A DNA stretch of 64,000 bases, taken from assembly GCF_021442325.1 (NCBI RefSeq), contig NZ_CP087879.1:124001-188000 (forward strand), read 5' to 3'. A program made the translations under genes and the position numbers. The notes under the pieces were generated by a model, which was given only the letters and a program-made list of their open reading frames with translations, searched no databases and was not told the DNA's origin. Positions 1 to 9,024 of this stretch are shown here, piece after piece. Position 1 is the first letter of the stretch; each line of letters opens with the position of its first letter. This DNA comes from Agromyces marinus (GTDB taxonomy: Bacteria; Actinomycetota; Actinomycetes; Actinomycetales; Microbacteriaceae).

Positions 1-292
1 CGTGTACGCCACCACGGACTTCGCCGCGATCGCCGCGATCAACGCCGCTCACATGCTCGGGCTCCGCGTGCCGCACGACGTCGCCGTGATCGGCGTGGGC
101 AACACCCCGGACGCGCGTCTGGTGACCCCGACCCTGACCACGGTCGGTCCGACCGGGTTCTACGAACGGCAGGCCGAGATCATCATCGGCCGCGCCCTCG
201 AGGAGGCCCCGGAACCCGCGCTGCACGAATTCCCCTGGGCACTCGTCCCGGGTGGTTCGACCGACCTCACCGCGCCGTCCGCCCGGACCTGA
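1..292 (+). CDS. LacI/GalR-family regulator, C-terminal part (gene starts before the window)
   Basis: Only the last 96 residues are visible, and they belong to the effector-binding domain of a LacI-type repressor. The segment [11 protein letters not shown] followed by TPTLTTV is the conserved closing part of that domain; the usual Phe-Asp after the Gly is replaced here by Val-Gly. The DNA-binding helix-turn-helix lies outside the window. The gene ends 77 bp before a co-directional oxidoreductase gene, so it probably controls a local sugar or polyol catabolic set (inference). The effector cannot be told. Confidence 0.8.
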   Translation, partial: VYATTDFAAIAAINAAHMLGLRVPHDVAVIGVGNTPDARLVTPTLTTVGPTGFYERQAEIIIGRALEEAPEPALHEFPWALVPGGSTDLTAPSART

Positions 293-369
293 GCCGGCGC
301 GCAACCCCTCATCCGGATCCCTCCACGCCGAGGCATCCGCGACCGAACGTTCCCACCGAAGGAGTACCT

Positions 370-1560
370 GTGGACCTCAAGATCGGCATCGCCGGCTACG
401 GCGCGCGCGCCGCGAGCCTGCGGCACGAAACGCACCGGCCCGGCCGGGGCTCGGCCGTGACCGCCGTCTTCGACCCGACCGAACGAGCCCGGACGGATGC
501 CGCGGCGGCCCTGCCCGACGCGCTCGTCACCGACGACCTCGACCGGTTCCTCGCGTCCGGTCTCGACGCCGTGCTCGTGCTGAGCCCGGACGACACGCAC
601 GCCGAGCTCGCGGTTCCCGTGCTCGAAGCCGGGATCCCCGTCTTCTGCGAGAAGCCCCTCGCGACCGACCTCGCGGACGCCGACCGCATCCTCGAGGCCG
701 CCCGCCGCACCGGGAGCCGACTCTACGTCGGCCACAACATGCGACACATGCCCGTCGTCGCGCTCATGCGCAGCCTCGTGCAGGAAGGGCGGATCGGCGA
801 GGTCAAGGCGATCTGGTGCCGCCACTTCGTCGGCAACGGCGGCGACTACTACTTCAAGGACTGGCACGCCGACCGGCGGCGCACCACGGGGCTGCTGCTG
901 CAGAAGGGCGCGCACGACCTCGACGTCATCCACTGGCTGGCCGGCGCCTACACCGAGCAGGTCGCGGCGATGGGTTCGCTCAGCGTCTACGGGGCCATCG
1001 ACGACCGGCGCGACCGGTCGGGCGAGCGGATGCCGGACTGGTTCAGCCTCGACAACTGGCCGCCGACCGCGCAGACCGGACTGCACCCCGTCGTCGACGT
1101 CGAGGACATCTCGATGGTGAACCTGCGGCTCTCCAACGGCGTGCTCGCGTCGTACCAGCAGTGCCACTTCACGCCCGACTACTGGCGCAACTACACGATC
1201 ATCGGCACCGAGGGGCGCATCGAGAACCTCGGCGACACGGCCGGCAGCGAGGTCGCGCTGTGGAACCGCCGGCACCACGGCGCCGCGGCGCCCGACGAGA
1301 CCTTCGTCGTGCCCGAGGTCGCCGATGCCGCGCACGAGGGCGCCGACGCGCTGCTCATCGCCGAGTTCCTGCGGTTCGTCCGCGACGGCGGCCTCACCGA
1401 GACCTCGCCGGTCGCGGCGCGCGAGGCGGTCGCCGCCGGGATCCGCGCGACCGAGTCGCTGCGCGGCGACGGCTCGGCGCTCGAGGTGCCCGCGCTCGAC
1501 GCGGACCTCGTCGACTACTTCGAGCGCGGCCAGGTCGAAGTCGCATCCGTGCGGGGCTGA
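370..1560 (+). CDS. Gfo/Idh/MocA-family NAD(P)-dependent oxidoreductase
   Basis: A 396-residue cytoplasmic dehydrogenase of the Gfo/Idh/MocA family, which oxidises sugars, inositols or related polyols with NAD(P). The N-terminal Rossmann fold shows [11 protein letters not shown] at residues 4-14, and the family EKP motif is at residues 94-96. The substrate-domain [11 protein letters not shown] near residue 180 supplies the usual Asp/His pair. The GTG start at 370 is chosen because GAAGGAG lies just upstream. A short GAACGTTC palindrome lies about 20 bp before the start and could be an operator for the LacI-type gene upstream, but it is too short to be sure. Substrate unknown. Confidence 0.85.
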   Translation: MDLKIGIAGYGARAASLRHETHRPGRGSAVTAVFDPTERARTDAAAALPDALVTDDLDRFLASGLDAVLVLSPDDTHAELAVPVLEAGIPVFCEKPLATDLADADRILEAARRTGSRLYVGHNMRHMPVVALMRSLVQEGRIGEVKAIWCRHFVGNGGDYYFKDWHADRRRTTGLLLQKGAHDLDVIHWLAGAYTEQVAAMGSLSVYGAIDDRRDRSGERMPDWFSLDNWPPTAQTGLHPVVDVEDISMVNLRLSNGVLASYQQCHFTPDYWRNYTIIGTEGRIENLGDTAGSEVALWNRRHHGAAAPDETFVVPEVADAAHEGADALLIAEFLRFVRDGGLTETSPVAAREAVAAGIRATESLRGDGSALEVPALDADLVDYFERGQVEVASVRG

Positions 1561-1665
1561 CCGCCCCGCCGATACGATGGCCATGCCATCCGGCGCACCC
1601 ACCGGACCTCGCGGGCGCCGCCGCACCAAGCGGCATCCGCACCGAACACTGGAGTCACGACCCGC

Positions 1666-2709
1666 ATGAAGGCCCTGTACAAGAGCGCCCCAGGCGCAGG
1701 TTTCGAGTTCGTCGAACGCCCCGAGCCCGAGCCGGGCCCCGCAGACGTGAAGATCCGGGTGCTCCGCACCGGCATCTGCGGAACCGACCTCCACATCGAG
1801 AAGTGGGACGACTGGGCGGCATCCGAGATCCGCACCCCGCTCATCCCCGGGCACGAGTTCTACGGCGAGGTCGTCGAGGTCGGCGAACTCGTCCACGACG
1901 TCGCGGTCGGCGACCGCGTCTCCGGCGAGGGCCACATCGTGTGCGGCATGTGCCGCAACTGCCGTGCCGGCCGCCGCCAGATGTGCATCCGCACGCTCGG
2001 GCTCGGCCTGCACCGCGACGGTGCGTTCGCCGAGTACGTCGTGCTGCCGGGCGAGAACGTGTGGGTCCACCATGGCGACGTCGACCCCGAGGTCGGTGCG
2101 ATCTTCGACCCGTTCGGCAACGCCGTGCACACCGCGCTGGCGTTCTCGGTCATCGGCGAGGACGTGCTCGTGGCCGGCTGCGGCCCGATCGGCCTGATGT
2201 CGATCGCGGTCGCGCGCCACGTCGGTGCCCGGTTCATCGTCGCCTCCGACGTCAGCCCGGCCCGCCTCGAACTCGCGATGCAGATGGGGGCGGATGCCAC
2301 GGTCGACGTGTCGCGCGAGCGGGTGCGCGACGTGCAGTCCCGCCTGGGCATGCGCGAGGGCTTCGACGTCGGATTCGAGATGTCGGGTTCGGCGAAGGCG
2401 CTGCCCGAGATGATCGACAACATGAACCACGGCGGGCGGATCGCCCTGCTCGGGTTGCCGAGCGAGCCGTTCGCGATCGACTGGGGCAAGGTCGTCACGC
2501 ACATGCTCACGCTCAAGGGCATCTACGGGCGCGAGATGTTCGAGACGTGGAACTCGATGAGCGCGATGCTGCAGACGAGCCCCGAACTGCGCGAGCGCGT
2601 GGCATCCATCATCAGCGACCGGTACCCGGCGCGCGACTGGCGTGCCGCGTTCGACGCCGCCGCATCCGGCGGGGTCGGCAAGGTCATCCTCGACTGGACG
2701 GAGATCTGA
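1666..2709 (+). CDS. tdh: L-threonine 3-dehydrogenase
   Basis: A 347-residue zinc-dependent medium-chain dehydrogenase that oxidises L-threonine to 2-amino-3-ketobutyrate with NAD+. Catalytic zinc ligands Cys38 and His62-Glu63 are present, the structural zinc lobe has Cys93, 96, 99 and 107, and the nucleotide fold has GCGPIG at 171-176. The segment [11 protein letters not shown] near 148-158 is characteristic of threonine dehydrogenases rather than generic alcohol dehydrogenases. The length fits the family (about 341 in E. coli). kbl follows after 2 bp, completing the threonine-to-glycine route. TGGAG upstream supports the ATG. Confidence 0.93.
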   Translation: MKALYKSAPGAGFEFVERPEPEPGPADVKIRVLRTGICGTDLHIEKWDDWAASEIRTPLIPGHEFYGEVVEVGELVHDVAVGDRVSGEGHIVCGMCRNCRAGRRQMCIRTLGLGLHRDGAFAEYVVLPGENVWVHHGDVDPEVGAIFDPFGNAVHTALAFSVIGEDVLVAGCGPIGLMSIAVARHVGARFIVASDVSPARLELAMQMGADATVDVSRERVRDVQSRLGMREGFDVGFEMSGSAKALPEMIDNMNHGGRIALLGLPSEPFAIDWGKVVTHMLTLKGIYGREMFETWNSMSAMLQTSPELRERVASIISDRYPARDWRAAFDAAASGGVGKVILDWTEI

Positions 2710-2711
2710 GC

Positions 2712-3896
2712 ATGTACGGATCGGTGAAGGAGCAGCTGCGCGCCGAACTCGACGAGATCGAGGCGGCCGGGCTCACCAAGCGCGAGCGCGGCATCCACGG
2801 CCCGCAGTCCTCCGAGATCGAGGTCGCCGGGCGCACGGTGCTGAACTTCTGCGCGAACAACTACCTCGGCCTCGCCGACGACCCCCGGATCGTGGCGGCC
2901 GCGCATCGCGGCCTCGACGACTGGGGCTACGGCCTCGCGAGCGTGCGATTCATCTGCGGCACCCAGGAGCTCCACCTCGAGCTCGAGCGCGCGGTCTCCG
3001 ACTTCCTCGGCTACGACGACACGATCCTGTTCTCGTCGTGCTTCGACGCGAACGGCGGCGTCTTCGAGGTGCTGTTCGGGCCCGACGACGCGATCGTCTC
3101 CGACGAGCTCAACCACGCGTCGATCATCGACGGCATCCGCCTGTCGAAGGCGCAGCGGTTCCGGTACAGGAACCGCGACCTGGCCGACCTCGAGGCGAAG
3201 CTCGTCGAGGCGTCGGGGGCCCGGCGCCGGGTCATCGTGACCGACGGCGTGTTCTCGATGGACGGCTACATCGCACCGCTGCGCGAGATCTGCGACCTCG
3301 CCGAGAAGCACGACGCGCTCGTGTTCGTCGACGACTCGCACGCCGTCGGCTTCGTCGGCGAGCACGGGCGCGGCACGCCCGAGTACTGCGGCGTCGAGGG
3401 CCGGGTCGACATCACGACCGGCACGTTCGGCAAGGCGCTCGGCGGGGCATCCGGCGGGTACGTCTCTGCGCGACAGGAGATCGTCGACCTGCTGCGCCAG
3501 CGGGCGCGGCCCTACCTCTTCTCGAACACGCTCGCGCCCGCGATCGTCGCGGGCACGATCGAGGCGCTGCGGCTCGTCAGCGAGTCGGGCGAGCTGCGCG
3601 AGCAGCTGACCGCGAACGCGGCGCTGTTCCGGTCGCTGATGACGGATGCCGGCTTCGACCTGCTGCCCGGCGAGCACCCGATCGTCCCGGTCATGTTCGG
3701 CGACGCGGCGCTCACCGCGCGCATCGCGGACGCGCTGCAGGAGCGCGGCGTGTACGTGACCGCGTTCTCGTACCCGGTCGTGCCGAAGGGGAAGGCGCGC
3801 ATCCGCGTGCAGCTCTCGGCGGCGCACTCGGCCGACGAGATCCGGCGCTGCGTCGCGGCGTTCGCCGAGGCCCGCGACGCGGTGCTCGCGGGCTGA
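2712..3896 (+). CDS. kbl: Glycine C-acetyltransferase (2-amino-3-ketobutyrate CoA ligase)
   Basis: A 394-residue PLP enzyme of the alpha-oxoamine synthase family that cleaves 2-amino-3-ketobutyrate with CoA into glycine and acetyl-CoA. The Schiff-base lysine is Lys241 in [15 protein letters not shown]; the VDDSHAVG segment near 206-213 supplies the Asp and His that contact PLP. It starts 2 bp after the tdh stop, so the two are co-transcribed and act in sequence. Length matches E. coli Kbl (398). The same frame is open far upstream, but homology begins at MYGSVKEQL. Confidence 0.94.
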   Translation: MYGSVKEQLRAELDEIEAAGLTKRERGIHGPQSSEIEVAGRTVLNFCANNYLGLADDPRIVAAAHRGLDDWGYGLASVRFICGTQELHLELERAVSDFLGYDDTILFSSCFDANGGVFEVLFGPDDAIVSDELNHASIIDGIRLSKAQRFRYRNRDLADLEAKLVEASGARRRVIVTDGVFSMDGYIAPLREICDLAEKHDALVFVDDSHAVGFVGEHGRGTPEYCGVEGRVDITTGTFGKALGGASGGYVSARQEIVDLLRQRARPYLFSNTLAPAIVAGTIEALRLVSESGELREQLTANAALFRSLMTDAGFDLLPGEHPIVPVMFGDAALTARIADALQERGVYVTAFSYPVVPKGKARIRVQLSAAHSADEIRRCVAAFAEARDAVLAG

Positions 3897-3939
3897 GTCG
3901 GGCGGAGTGCCGACGAGAGCCGATGAGGACAGGAGGCGC

Positions 3940-4377
3940 ATGATGCACGACGACCTCGTCGTGACCTCGACGGTCGGGATCGACGCGAGCGCCGAGCGCG
4001 TCTGGGCGGTCATCACCGACACGGAGGCGGCGCGCGAGTATCTGTTCGGCGCCCGGTTCGAGGCCGACTGGAGGGTCGGCGGCGCGCTGCGCTGGAGCGG
4101 CACGTGGCAGGGCCGGCCGTACGAGGACCACGGGACCGTGCTCGAGATCGACCCGCCGCGCCGGCTGGTGCACACGCACTTCAGCCCGCGGCGGACGAGC
4201 GGACTCGAACCCGACGACCACCACACCCTGACCTGGACGATCGAGGGCGAGGCCGACGGGCCGAGCGTGCTCTCGCTCTCGCAGGACAACAACGCGACGC
4301 CCGAGTCGGCGGCGCACGCGAAGCGGGTCTGGGACTCGCTCGTGGCGAAGGTCAAGGAGATCGCCGAGCGCGCGTGA
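3940..4377 (+). CDS. SRPBCC (AHSA1-like) ligand-binding domain protein
   Basis: A roughly 145-residue START/Bet v1-like protein of the AHSA1 type. Typical features are the N-terminal IDASAERVWAVITD, a GGALRWSG strand near residue 45 and a long C-terminal helix. AGGAGG at 3931-3936 precedes two in-frame ATGs (3940 and 3943); the second has the better spacing. It follows kbl by 43 bp and may be the last gene of the tdh-kbl unit. No enzymatic function can be assigned. Confidence 0.75.
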   Translation: MMHDDLVVTSTVGIDASAERVWAVITDTEAAREYLFGARFEADWRVGGALRWSGTWQGRPYEDHGTVLEIDPPRRLVHTHFSPRRTSGLEPDDHHTLTWTIEGEADGPSVLSLSQDNNATPESAAHAKRVWDSLVAKVKEIAERA

Positions 4378-4415
4378 GCGCGGTTCGAGCCGGTCGATCC
4401 CGCCCCCCGGCCGGC

Positions 4416-4429
4416 TCGAATCGATTCGA
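4416..4429. promoter_or_regulatory. LacI-type palindromic operator
   Basis: The perfect 14-bp palindrome TCGAATCGATTCGA, with the central CG typical of LacI-family operators, sits directly upstream of the -10 hexamer at 4433-4438. A repressor bound here would block the promoter of the LacI-type gene starting at 4445, consistent with autoregulation. The same core reappears at 41488-41503 before a MATE gene. Confidence 0.7.
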
Positions 4430-4432
4430 ACG

Positions 4433-4438
4433 TAGGAT
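4433..4438 (+). promoter_or_regulatory. -10 element of a leaderless promoter (LacI-type gene)
   Basis: TAGGAT, 6 nt before the GTG at 4445. This spacing puts the transcription start on the start codon and supports that GTG as a leaderless start; no Shine-Dalgarno sequence precedes it. Confidence 0.65.
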
Positions 4439-4444
4439 CGGGGT

Positions 4445-5521
4445 GTGAACGCCGAACCCGCGCCCACGACCGGGGCCCTGCCCCGCGTCACGCTCGCCGA
4501 TGTCGCCGCCCACGCCGGTGTCTCCGCGTCGACCGCATCGCTCGCGTTCAGCGGGTCCGGCCCCGTGGCGGATGCCACGAAGGAGCGCGTGCTCGCCGCG
4601 GCATCCGCTCTCGGCTACGCCGGCCCCGACCCGCGCGCCCGGTCGCTTCGCCGCGGGCGCTCGGGGATCGTCGGCGTCGTCCTCGAGGAGCGCGTCCGCG
4701 CCGCGTTCCTCGACCCGGTGAAGATCCGCATGCTCGACGGACTCGCCGACGGCATCGCACCGCTCGGCGCCGGGCTGCTGCTGTTCACCGACAGCGGCGA
4801 CCCGGCATCCCCCGTGAACATCGACAACGCGCCCGTCGACGCCGTCGTCCTCATCGGGTGCAGCCCGAAGTTCTTCCGGCAGGTGGATGCGCTGCAGCGC
4901 CGTGGCATCCCGATGGTCGCCATCGAGGGTGCGCCAGGCGGCGACATCCCCGAGATCACGATCGACAATCGCGACGCGACCCGGCGCGGAGCCGAGCATC
5001 TCCGTAACCTCGGCCACACGGATGTCGCGACGGTGACGCTGCCGTTCGAACCCACCCGTACCCGCGGGCCCCTGACGGCCGAGGTCGAGGCCGCCGCGAC
5101 CGTCGACACGGCGGTCGAGCGGCTGCGCGGGGCGCGCGACGTCTACCCCGACATCCGGGTCCGGGTCGCCGGGGGGAGCCTGATCGAAGAGGGGCTCGAA
5201 GCCGGGCTGGCGCTGCTGGCGGATGCCGCGACCCGACCGACCGCGATCATCGCGCAGAGCGACCTGCTCGCCGCGGGCGTCCTCCGCGCCGCGGACGAAC
5301 TCGGGATCGCCGTGCCCGGCGAACTCAGCGTCGTCGGGTTCGACGGGATCCACGTCGACGGCCTGCGGCACGACCTCACGACGCTCGCCCAACCGTCGAC
5401 CGCGAAGGGCCGCGCCGCGGGCGAGACGGTCGTGCGCATGCTCGCGGGCGAACCCGTGACCGACACCGCCTTCGCGAGCGAGCTCCACATCGGCGACACG
5501 ACGGCGCCCCCGCGAGCCTGA
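4445..5521 (+). CDS. LacI-family transcriptional regulator
   Basis: A 358-residue repressor of the LacI/GalR family. The helix-turn-helix occupies about residues 15-40 (VTLADVAAHAGVSASTASLAF), followed by the hinge region and the sugar-binding domain; the C-terminal GELSVVGFDGIHVDG and LTTLAQP segments are the family hallmarks. The GTG start is leaderless, with its -10 six bases upstream, and a palindromic operator lies between -35 and -10, so the gene is probably autoregulated. A convergent MATE gene lies beyond a 339-bp spacer. The effector is unknown; a second target is suggested by the operator at 41488. Confidence 0.9.
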   Translation: MNAEPAPTTGALPRVTLADVAAHAGVSASTASLAFSGSGPVADATKERVLAAASALGYAGPDPRARSLRRGRSGIVGVVLEERVRAAFLDPVKIRMLDGLADGIAPLGAGLLLFTDSGDPASPVNIDNAPVDAVVLIGCSPKFFRQVDALQRRGIPMVAIEGAPGGDIPEITIDNRDATRRGAEHLRNLGHTDVATVTLPFEPTRTRGPLTAEVEAAATVDTAVERLRGARDVYPDIRVRVAGGSLIEEGLEAGLALLADAATRPTAIIAQSDLLAAGVLRAADELGIAVPGELSVVGFDGIHVDGLRHDLTTLAQPSTAKGRAAGETVVRMLAGEPVTDTAFASELHIGDTTAPPRA

Positions 5522-5568
5522 CCCGCCGCGCGCGCCCGCGCGCGCCCGCCTGCGGGCTCACTGCGCCC

Positions 5569-5625
5569 GAGTGGGTGCCATGTGCACCGCTCGGGCGGGG
5601 TGAGCGGTGCACTTCGCACCCTCTC
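5569..5625. terminator. Long hairpin, family A copy 1
   Basis: Two 24-nt arms (5569-5592 and 5602-5625) pair at 21 of 24 positions around a 9-nt loop; the arm core reads GTGGGTGCCATGTGCACCG. It lies in the 339-bp spacer 5522-5860 between the convergent LacI-type and MATE genes, which otherwise holds only a second copy of the same hairpin and no gene. Position and lack of a T-tract suit a bidirectional actinobacterial terminator. The arms recur at 5730 and 19238. Confidence 0.6.
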
Positions 5626-5729
5626 GCGCCTCGCCCGTCCCCGGAGCCACCGCCCCCGCGCGCCGGCGCACACGTGGCCGGGAGCGGCGCCTCCGAGCCG
5701 GCTGCCGCGCTCGCCGCCTCACCGTTGCC

Positions 5730-5786
5730 GAGTGGGTGCCATCTGCACCGTTCGGGCGGGCTGAGCGGTGCAGATGGCACCTTCTC
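5730..5786. terminator. Long hairpin, family A copy 2
   Basis: Arms 5730-5753 and 5763-5786 pair along 24 nt with one mismatch and two G-U pairs around a 9-nt loop. The core GTGGGTGCCATCTGCACCG differs by one base from copy 1, 105 bp away. It is the copy nearer the stop of the minus-strand MATE gene and probably terminates it. Confidence 0.6.
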
Positions 5787-5860
5787 GTCACGCGGCGGGG
5801 AGGGCGGCGGGGCGGCAGCCGGGGCGGGCGCGACGGGGGCGGCGACGCGCGAAGCGCGCC

Positions 5861-7234
5861 TCAGGCGGGCGCGCCGGTGACCATCCACGCGCGACCGCGC
5901 GCCCGGAGGCCGAGCGTCGCCGCGCGCGCGGCGAGGTACCCGATCGCGAACGCCGCGGTGAGCGCCGCGAGCGCGAGCGTGCCGGAGACCTCGGCGCCGG
6001 AGGCATCCGCCCACCAGACGACGCCCAGCGCGAGCGGCACGAACGCGGCCAGGTTCACGAGGCCCGTCCAGGCGAGGTAGCGGGCGTCGCCCGCGCCGAT
6101 GAGCACGCCGTCGAGCACGAAGACGATGCCGCCGAGCGGTGCCGACAGGCCGAGCACCACGAGCGACGGCGGCAGCAGTTCGGCCACCGAGGGCGACGAG
6201 GTGAACACCGCCGGAAGCACCCACGCGGTCGCGACGACGAGCGTGCCGACCACCGCGCCGGCTCCGAACCCCCACTGCAGGCACCGGCGCAGCACCGCCC
6301 GCACGGTCTCGACGTCGCCCGAGCCGAGGCTCTTGCCGATGAGCGCCTGCGCGGCGATCGCGAGGGCGTCGAGGGCGAAGCCGAGGGTGAAGTAGATCGT
6401 GATCGCGACCTGGTAGGCGGCGAGCTCGTCGCGCCCGAGCGAGGTCGCGGCCCAGGTCGCGAGCAGCAGCGCCGCGCGCAGGCTCGCGGTGCGCAGGAAC
6501 AGCCAGCCACCGTCGCGGGCGCCGCGCAGCACGCCCGCGTGGTGCGGCCACGCGTTCGCGCCGACGCGTTCGGCGTGCCGTGCGACCACCACGAGGTAGA
6601 CGATCACCATGCCCCACTGCGCGACGACCGTGCCGATGGCCGACCCCGCGATGCCCCACCCGAGGCCGTAGATGAACAGTGCGTTCAGCGCGATGTTCGA
6701 CGCGAAGCCGATGCCGGCGACCCACAGCGGCGTGCGCGTGTCCTGCAGGCCGCGGAGCAGCCCGGTCGCGGCGAACACGATGAGCATCGCGGGCAGGCCG
6801 ATCATCGAGATCGAGAGGTAGACGGATGCCGCGGCCGCGACGCCGGGGTCGGCTCCGAACAGCCCCACGAGCCACGGCGTCGCGATCCACCCGGCGACCG
6901 CGAGCAGCACGCCGAGGCCGAGCGAGAGCCACAGCCCGTCGATGCCCGAGGCGACCGCGCCGCGTTCGTCGCCCGCGCCGAGCCGGCGCGCGACGGCGGG
7001 CGTCGTCGCGTACGCGAGGAACACCATGAGCCCGACGATCGTCTGCAGCACGGCGCTCGCGAGCCCGAGGCCCGCGAGCGGGGTCGCGCCGAGATGCCCG
7101 ACCATCGCGGTGTCGGCGAGCAGGAAGAGCGGCTCGGCGACGAGCGCGCCCAGGGCGGGGACGGCCAGGCGCAGGATGTCGCGGTCGACGGCCGAGCGGC
7201 CGGCCCGCGCCGAGCGTGGGGTTCGCTCGGTCAC
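5861..7234 (-). CDS. MATE-family (DinF-like) multidrug/cation antiporter
   Basis: A 457-residue polytopic membrane protein of the MATE family, which exports cationic drugs or metabolites using Na+ or H+ gradients. The first helix block, ALGALVAEPLFLLADTAMVG near residues 27-46, matches the DinF branch; about twelve hydrophobic segments follow. The GTG start at 7234 is chosen because its first four bases overlap the stop of the upstream yccF-like gene (GTGA), implying translational coupling; the frame is open further upstream but antisense to yccF homology. Transported substrate unknown. Confidence 0.88.
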   Translation of the reverse strand: MTERTPRSARAGRSAVDRDILRLAVPALGALVAEPLFLLADTAMVGHLGATPLAGLGLASAVLQTIVGLMVFLAYATTPAVARRLGAGDERGAVASGIDGLWLSLGLGVLLAVAGWIATPWLVGLFGADPGVAAAASVYLSISMIGLPAMLIVFAATGLLRGLQDTRTPLWVAGIGFASNIALNALFIYGLGWGIAGSAIGTVVAQWGMVIVYLVVVARHAERVGANAWPHHAGVLRGARDGGWLFLRTASLRAALLLATWAATSLGRDELAAYQVAITIYFTLGFALDALAIAAQALIGKSLGSGDVETVRAVLRRCLQWGFGAGAVVGTLVVATAWVLPAVFTSSPSVAELLPPSLVVLGLSAPLGGIVFVLDGVLIGAGDARYLAWTGLVNLAAFVPLALGVVWWADASGAEVSGTLALAALTAAFAIGYLAARAATLGLRARGRAWMVTGAPA

Positions 7235-7605
7235 GCGTCGACGATCTCCTTGCCGAGCGGCGCCAGCGAGACCGGGATGAGCTTGAAGTTCGCGATGCCG
7301 AGCGGGATGCCGATGATCGTGATGCACAGCAGCACGCCGGTGGCCAGGTGCGTGAGCGCGAGCACCCATCCGACGAGGATCACCCAGATCACGTTGCCGA
7401 TGAAGGACCACGCGCCCGACGTGCGCTTGGAGACGACCTGCCGGCCGAACGGCCAGAGCGCGTAGTTCGCGATGCGGAACGACGCGATGCCCCACGGGAT
7501 GGTCACGATGAGCACGCACATCACGATGCCGGCGAGCACGTACCCGATCCACAGCCAGATGCCGGCCAGGATAAGCCAGACGATGTTGAGGATCGTGTTC
7601 AGCAT
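7231..7605 (-). CDS. YccF-domain inner-membrane protein
   Basis: A 124-residue membrane protein with two YccF repeats: residues about 5-55 (ending IPWGIASFRIANYALWPFG) and about 66-120 (ending IGIPLGIANFKLIPVSLAPLG). The family is conserved, but its function is not established. It is the first gene of a two-gene unit with the MATE exporter. GATGAT lies 6 nt before the ATG (7612-7617) and may be a leaderless -10, back to back with the trkH promoter. Confidence 0.85.
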   Translation of the reverse strand: MLNTILNIVWLILAGIWLWIGYVLAGIVMCVLIVTIPWGIASFRIANYALWPFGRQVVSKRTSGAWSFIGNVIWVILVGWVLALTHLATGVLLCITIIGIPLGIANFKLIPVSLAPLGKEIVDA

Positions 7606-7635
7606 GGCTCGATCATCGCACCCATCCGCCGGGCG

Positions 7636-7641
7636 TATGAT
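7636..7641 (+). promoter_or_regulatory. -10 element of a leaderless promoter (trkH)
   Basis: TATGAT, exactly 6 nt before the GTG at 7648, which it supports as a leaderless start. The divergent yccF-like gene starts only 42 bp away, so the two promoters share one short region. Confidence 0.7.
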
Positions 7642-7647
7642 TCCGCG

Positions 7648-9024
7648 GTGACCTCACGCGAGTCGGTCCCGGTTCGCCGGACCCACCGCTTCCGCCGCGG
7701 CATCCGCCTGCACCCCGCCCAGGCGGTCGTGCTCGGGTTCGCCTCGGCCGTCCTCATCGGCACCCTCCTGCTCTGGTTGCCCGTGATGACGGTCGAACCG
7801 GGCGGGACCTCGTTCGTCGACGCGCTGTTCACGGCGACGAGCGCCGTCTGCGTGACGGGCCTGACGTCGGTGGACACCCAGTTGCACTGGAGCCCGCTCG
7901 GCCATGTCGTGATCATGGTGCTCATCCAGCTCGGCGGGCTCGGGATCATGATCTTCGCCTCGCTCGTCGGCCTGCTGCTCGCGCGCAAGATGAGCGTCCG
8001 GTCGCGCCTGAACACCGCGGCGGAGGCGAAAGCGGTCGGGTACGACGACCTGCGCGGCCTGGTCCGCGGGATCGTCCTGATCTCGTTGGCCATCGAGGCG
8101 GCGACGTGGGCGTTCCTGTTCCCGCGCCTGCTGTTCGCCTACGACTACAGCCCGGCGGATGCCGCGTGGCATGCGCTCTTCCATTCGGTCTCGTCGTTCA
8201 ACAACGCGGGGTTCGCCCTCTACTCGGACAACATGGTGGGCTTCGTCGACGACCCGTTCATCCTGCTGCCCATGTGCGCGGCGATCATCCTCGGCGGGTT
8301 GGGGTTCCCGGTCATCATGCAGCTGCGCAAGGAGTTCGCGCGCCCCCTGCACTGGTCGATGAACACCAAGCTCGTGATCTGGGCGACGGTCGTGCTGCTC
8401 GTCGGCGGCACCGTGTACCTCGCGATCGCCGAGTGGAGCAACCCCGACACGTTCGGGCCGCTCGCCCCCGGGGCGAAGCTGCTCGCCGCGTTCTTCATGT
8501 CGACGCAGACCCGCACCGCGGGGTTCAACTCGGTCGACGTGGGACTCATGCACGACGAGAGCTGGCTCGTGATGGACGTGCTCATGTTCATCGGCGGCGG
8601 ACCGGCCGGCACCGCGGGCGGCATCAAGGTGACCACGTTCGCGGTGCTGTTCTTCATCGTGGTGACCGAGTTCCGCGGCGAGGGCGCCGTGAACATCTTC
8701 GGCAAGCGGCTCTCTCGCGCGGTGCACCGTCAGGCGATCACGGTCGTGCTGACCGCGGTCGGCGCGGTCATGGCCGCGATCATCGTGCTCATGCACATCA
8801 CGAGGCTCGACCTCGACCGCGTCGCGTTCGAGGCGATCTCCGCGTTCGCCACGGTCGGCCTGTCGACCGGCATCACGCCGGACCTCCCGCCCGCGGCGGA
8901 GGTGGTGCTCGTCCTGCTCATGTTCCTGGGCCGCATCGGCCCGCTGACCCTCGGCACGGCGATCGCGCTCCGCGACCGCCGCATCCTGTACGAACTCCCG
9001 AAGGAGAGGCCCGCGATTGGCTAG
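7648..9024 (+). CDS. Potassium uptake protein TrkH/KtrB family
   Basis: A 458-residue K+-translocating membrane subunit. Four pore-loop repeats are visible: TATSAVCVTGLTSVDT, HSVSSFNNAGFALYSDNM, STQTRTAGFNSVDVG and AISAFATVGLSTGITPD, each with the selectivity-filter glycine; IGGGPAGTAGGIKVTTF follows the third. The size is closer to KtrB than to the larger enterobacterial TrkH. The leaderless GTG is set by the -10 at 7636. The downstream RCK-domain gene overlaps by 8 bp, so the two form a Ktr/Trk channel complex. Confidence 0.92.
   Translation: MTSRESVPVRRTHRFRRGIRLHPAQAVVLGFASAVLIGTLLLWLPVMTVEPGGTSFVDALFTATSAVCVTGLTSVDTQLHWSPLGHVVIMVLIQLGGLGIMIFASLVGLLLARKMSVRSRLNTAAEAKAVGYDDLRGLVRGIVLISLAIEAATWAFLFPRLLFAYDYSPADAAWHALFHSVSSFNNAGFALYSDNMVGFVDDPFILLPMCAAIILGGLGFPVIMQLRKEFARPLHWSMNTKLVIWATVVLLVGGTVYLAIAEWSNPDTFGPLAPGAKLLAAFFMSTQTRTAGFNSVDVGLMHDESWLVMDVLMFIGGGPAGTAGGIKVTTFAVLFFIVVTEFRGEGAVNIFGKRLSRAVHRQAITVVLTAVGAVMAAIIVLMHITRLDLDRVAFEAISAFATVGLSTGITPDLPPAAEVVLVLLMFLGRIGPLTLGTAIALRDRRILYELPKERPAIG

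Noticed and set aside
160..2502. Very long open frames antisense to the oxidoreductase and tdh genes (and similar ones opposite most genes)
   Set aside because: They read as Arg/Pro/Ala/Asp-rich low-complexity translations, match no family and arise because stops are rare in the complementary phases of very GC-rich coding DNA.
5569..5786. Inverted repeats as the ends of an insertion sequence
   Set aside because: Each copy is a complete self-pairing hairpin, no transposase lies between them and no target duplication is visible; a terminator role fits better.
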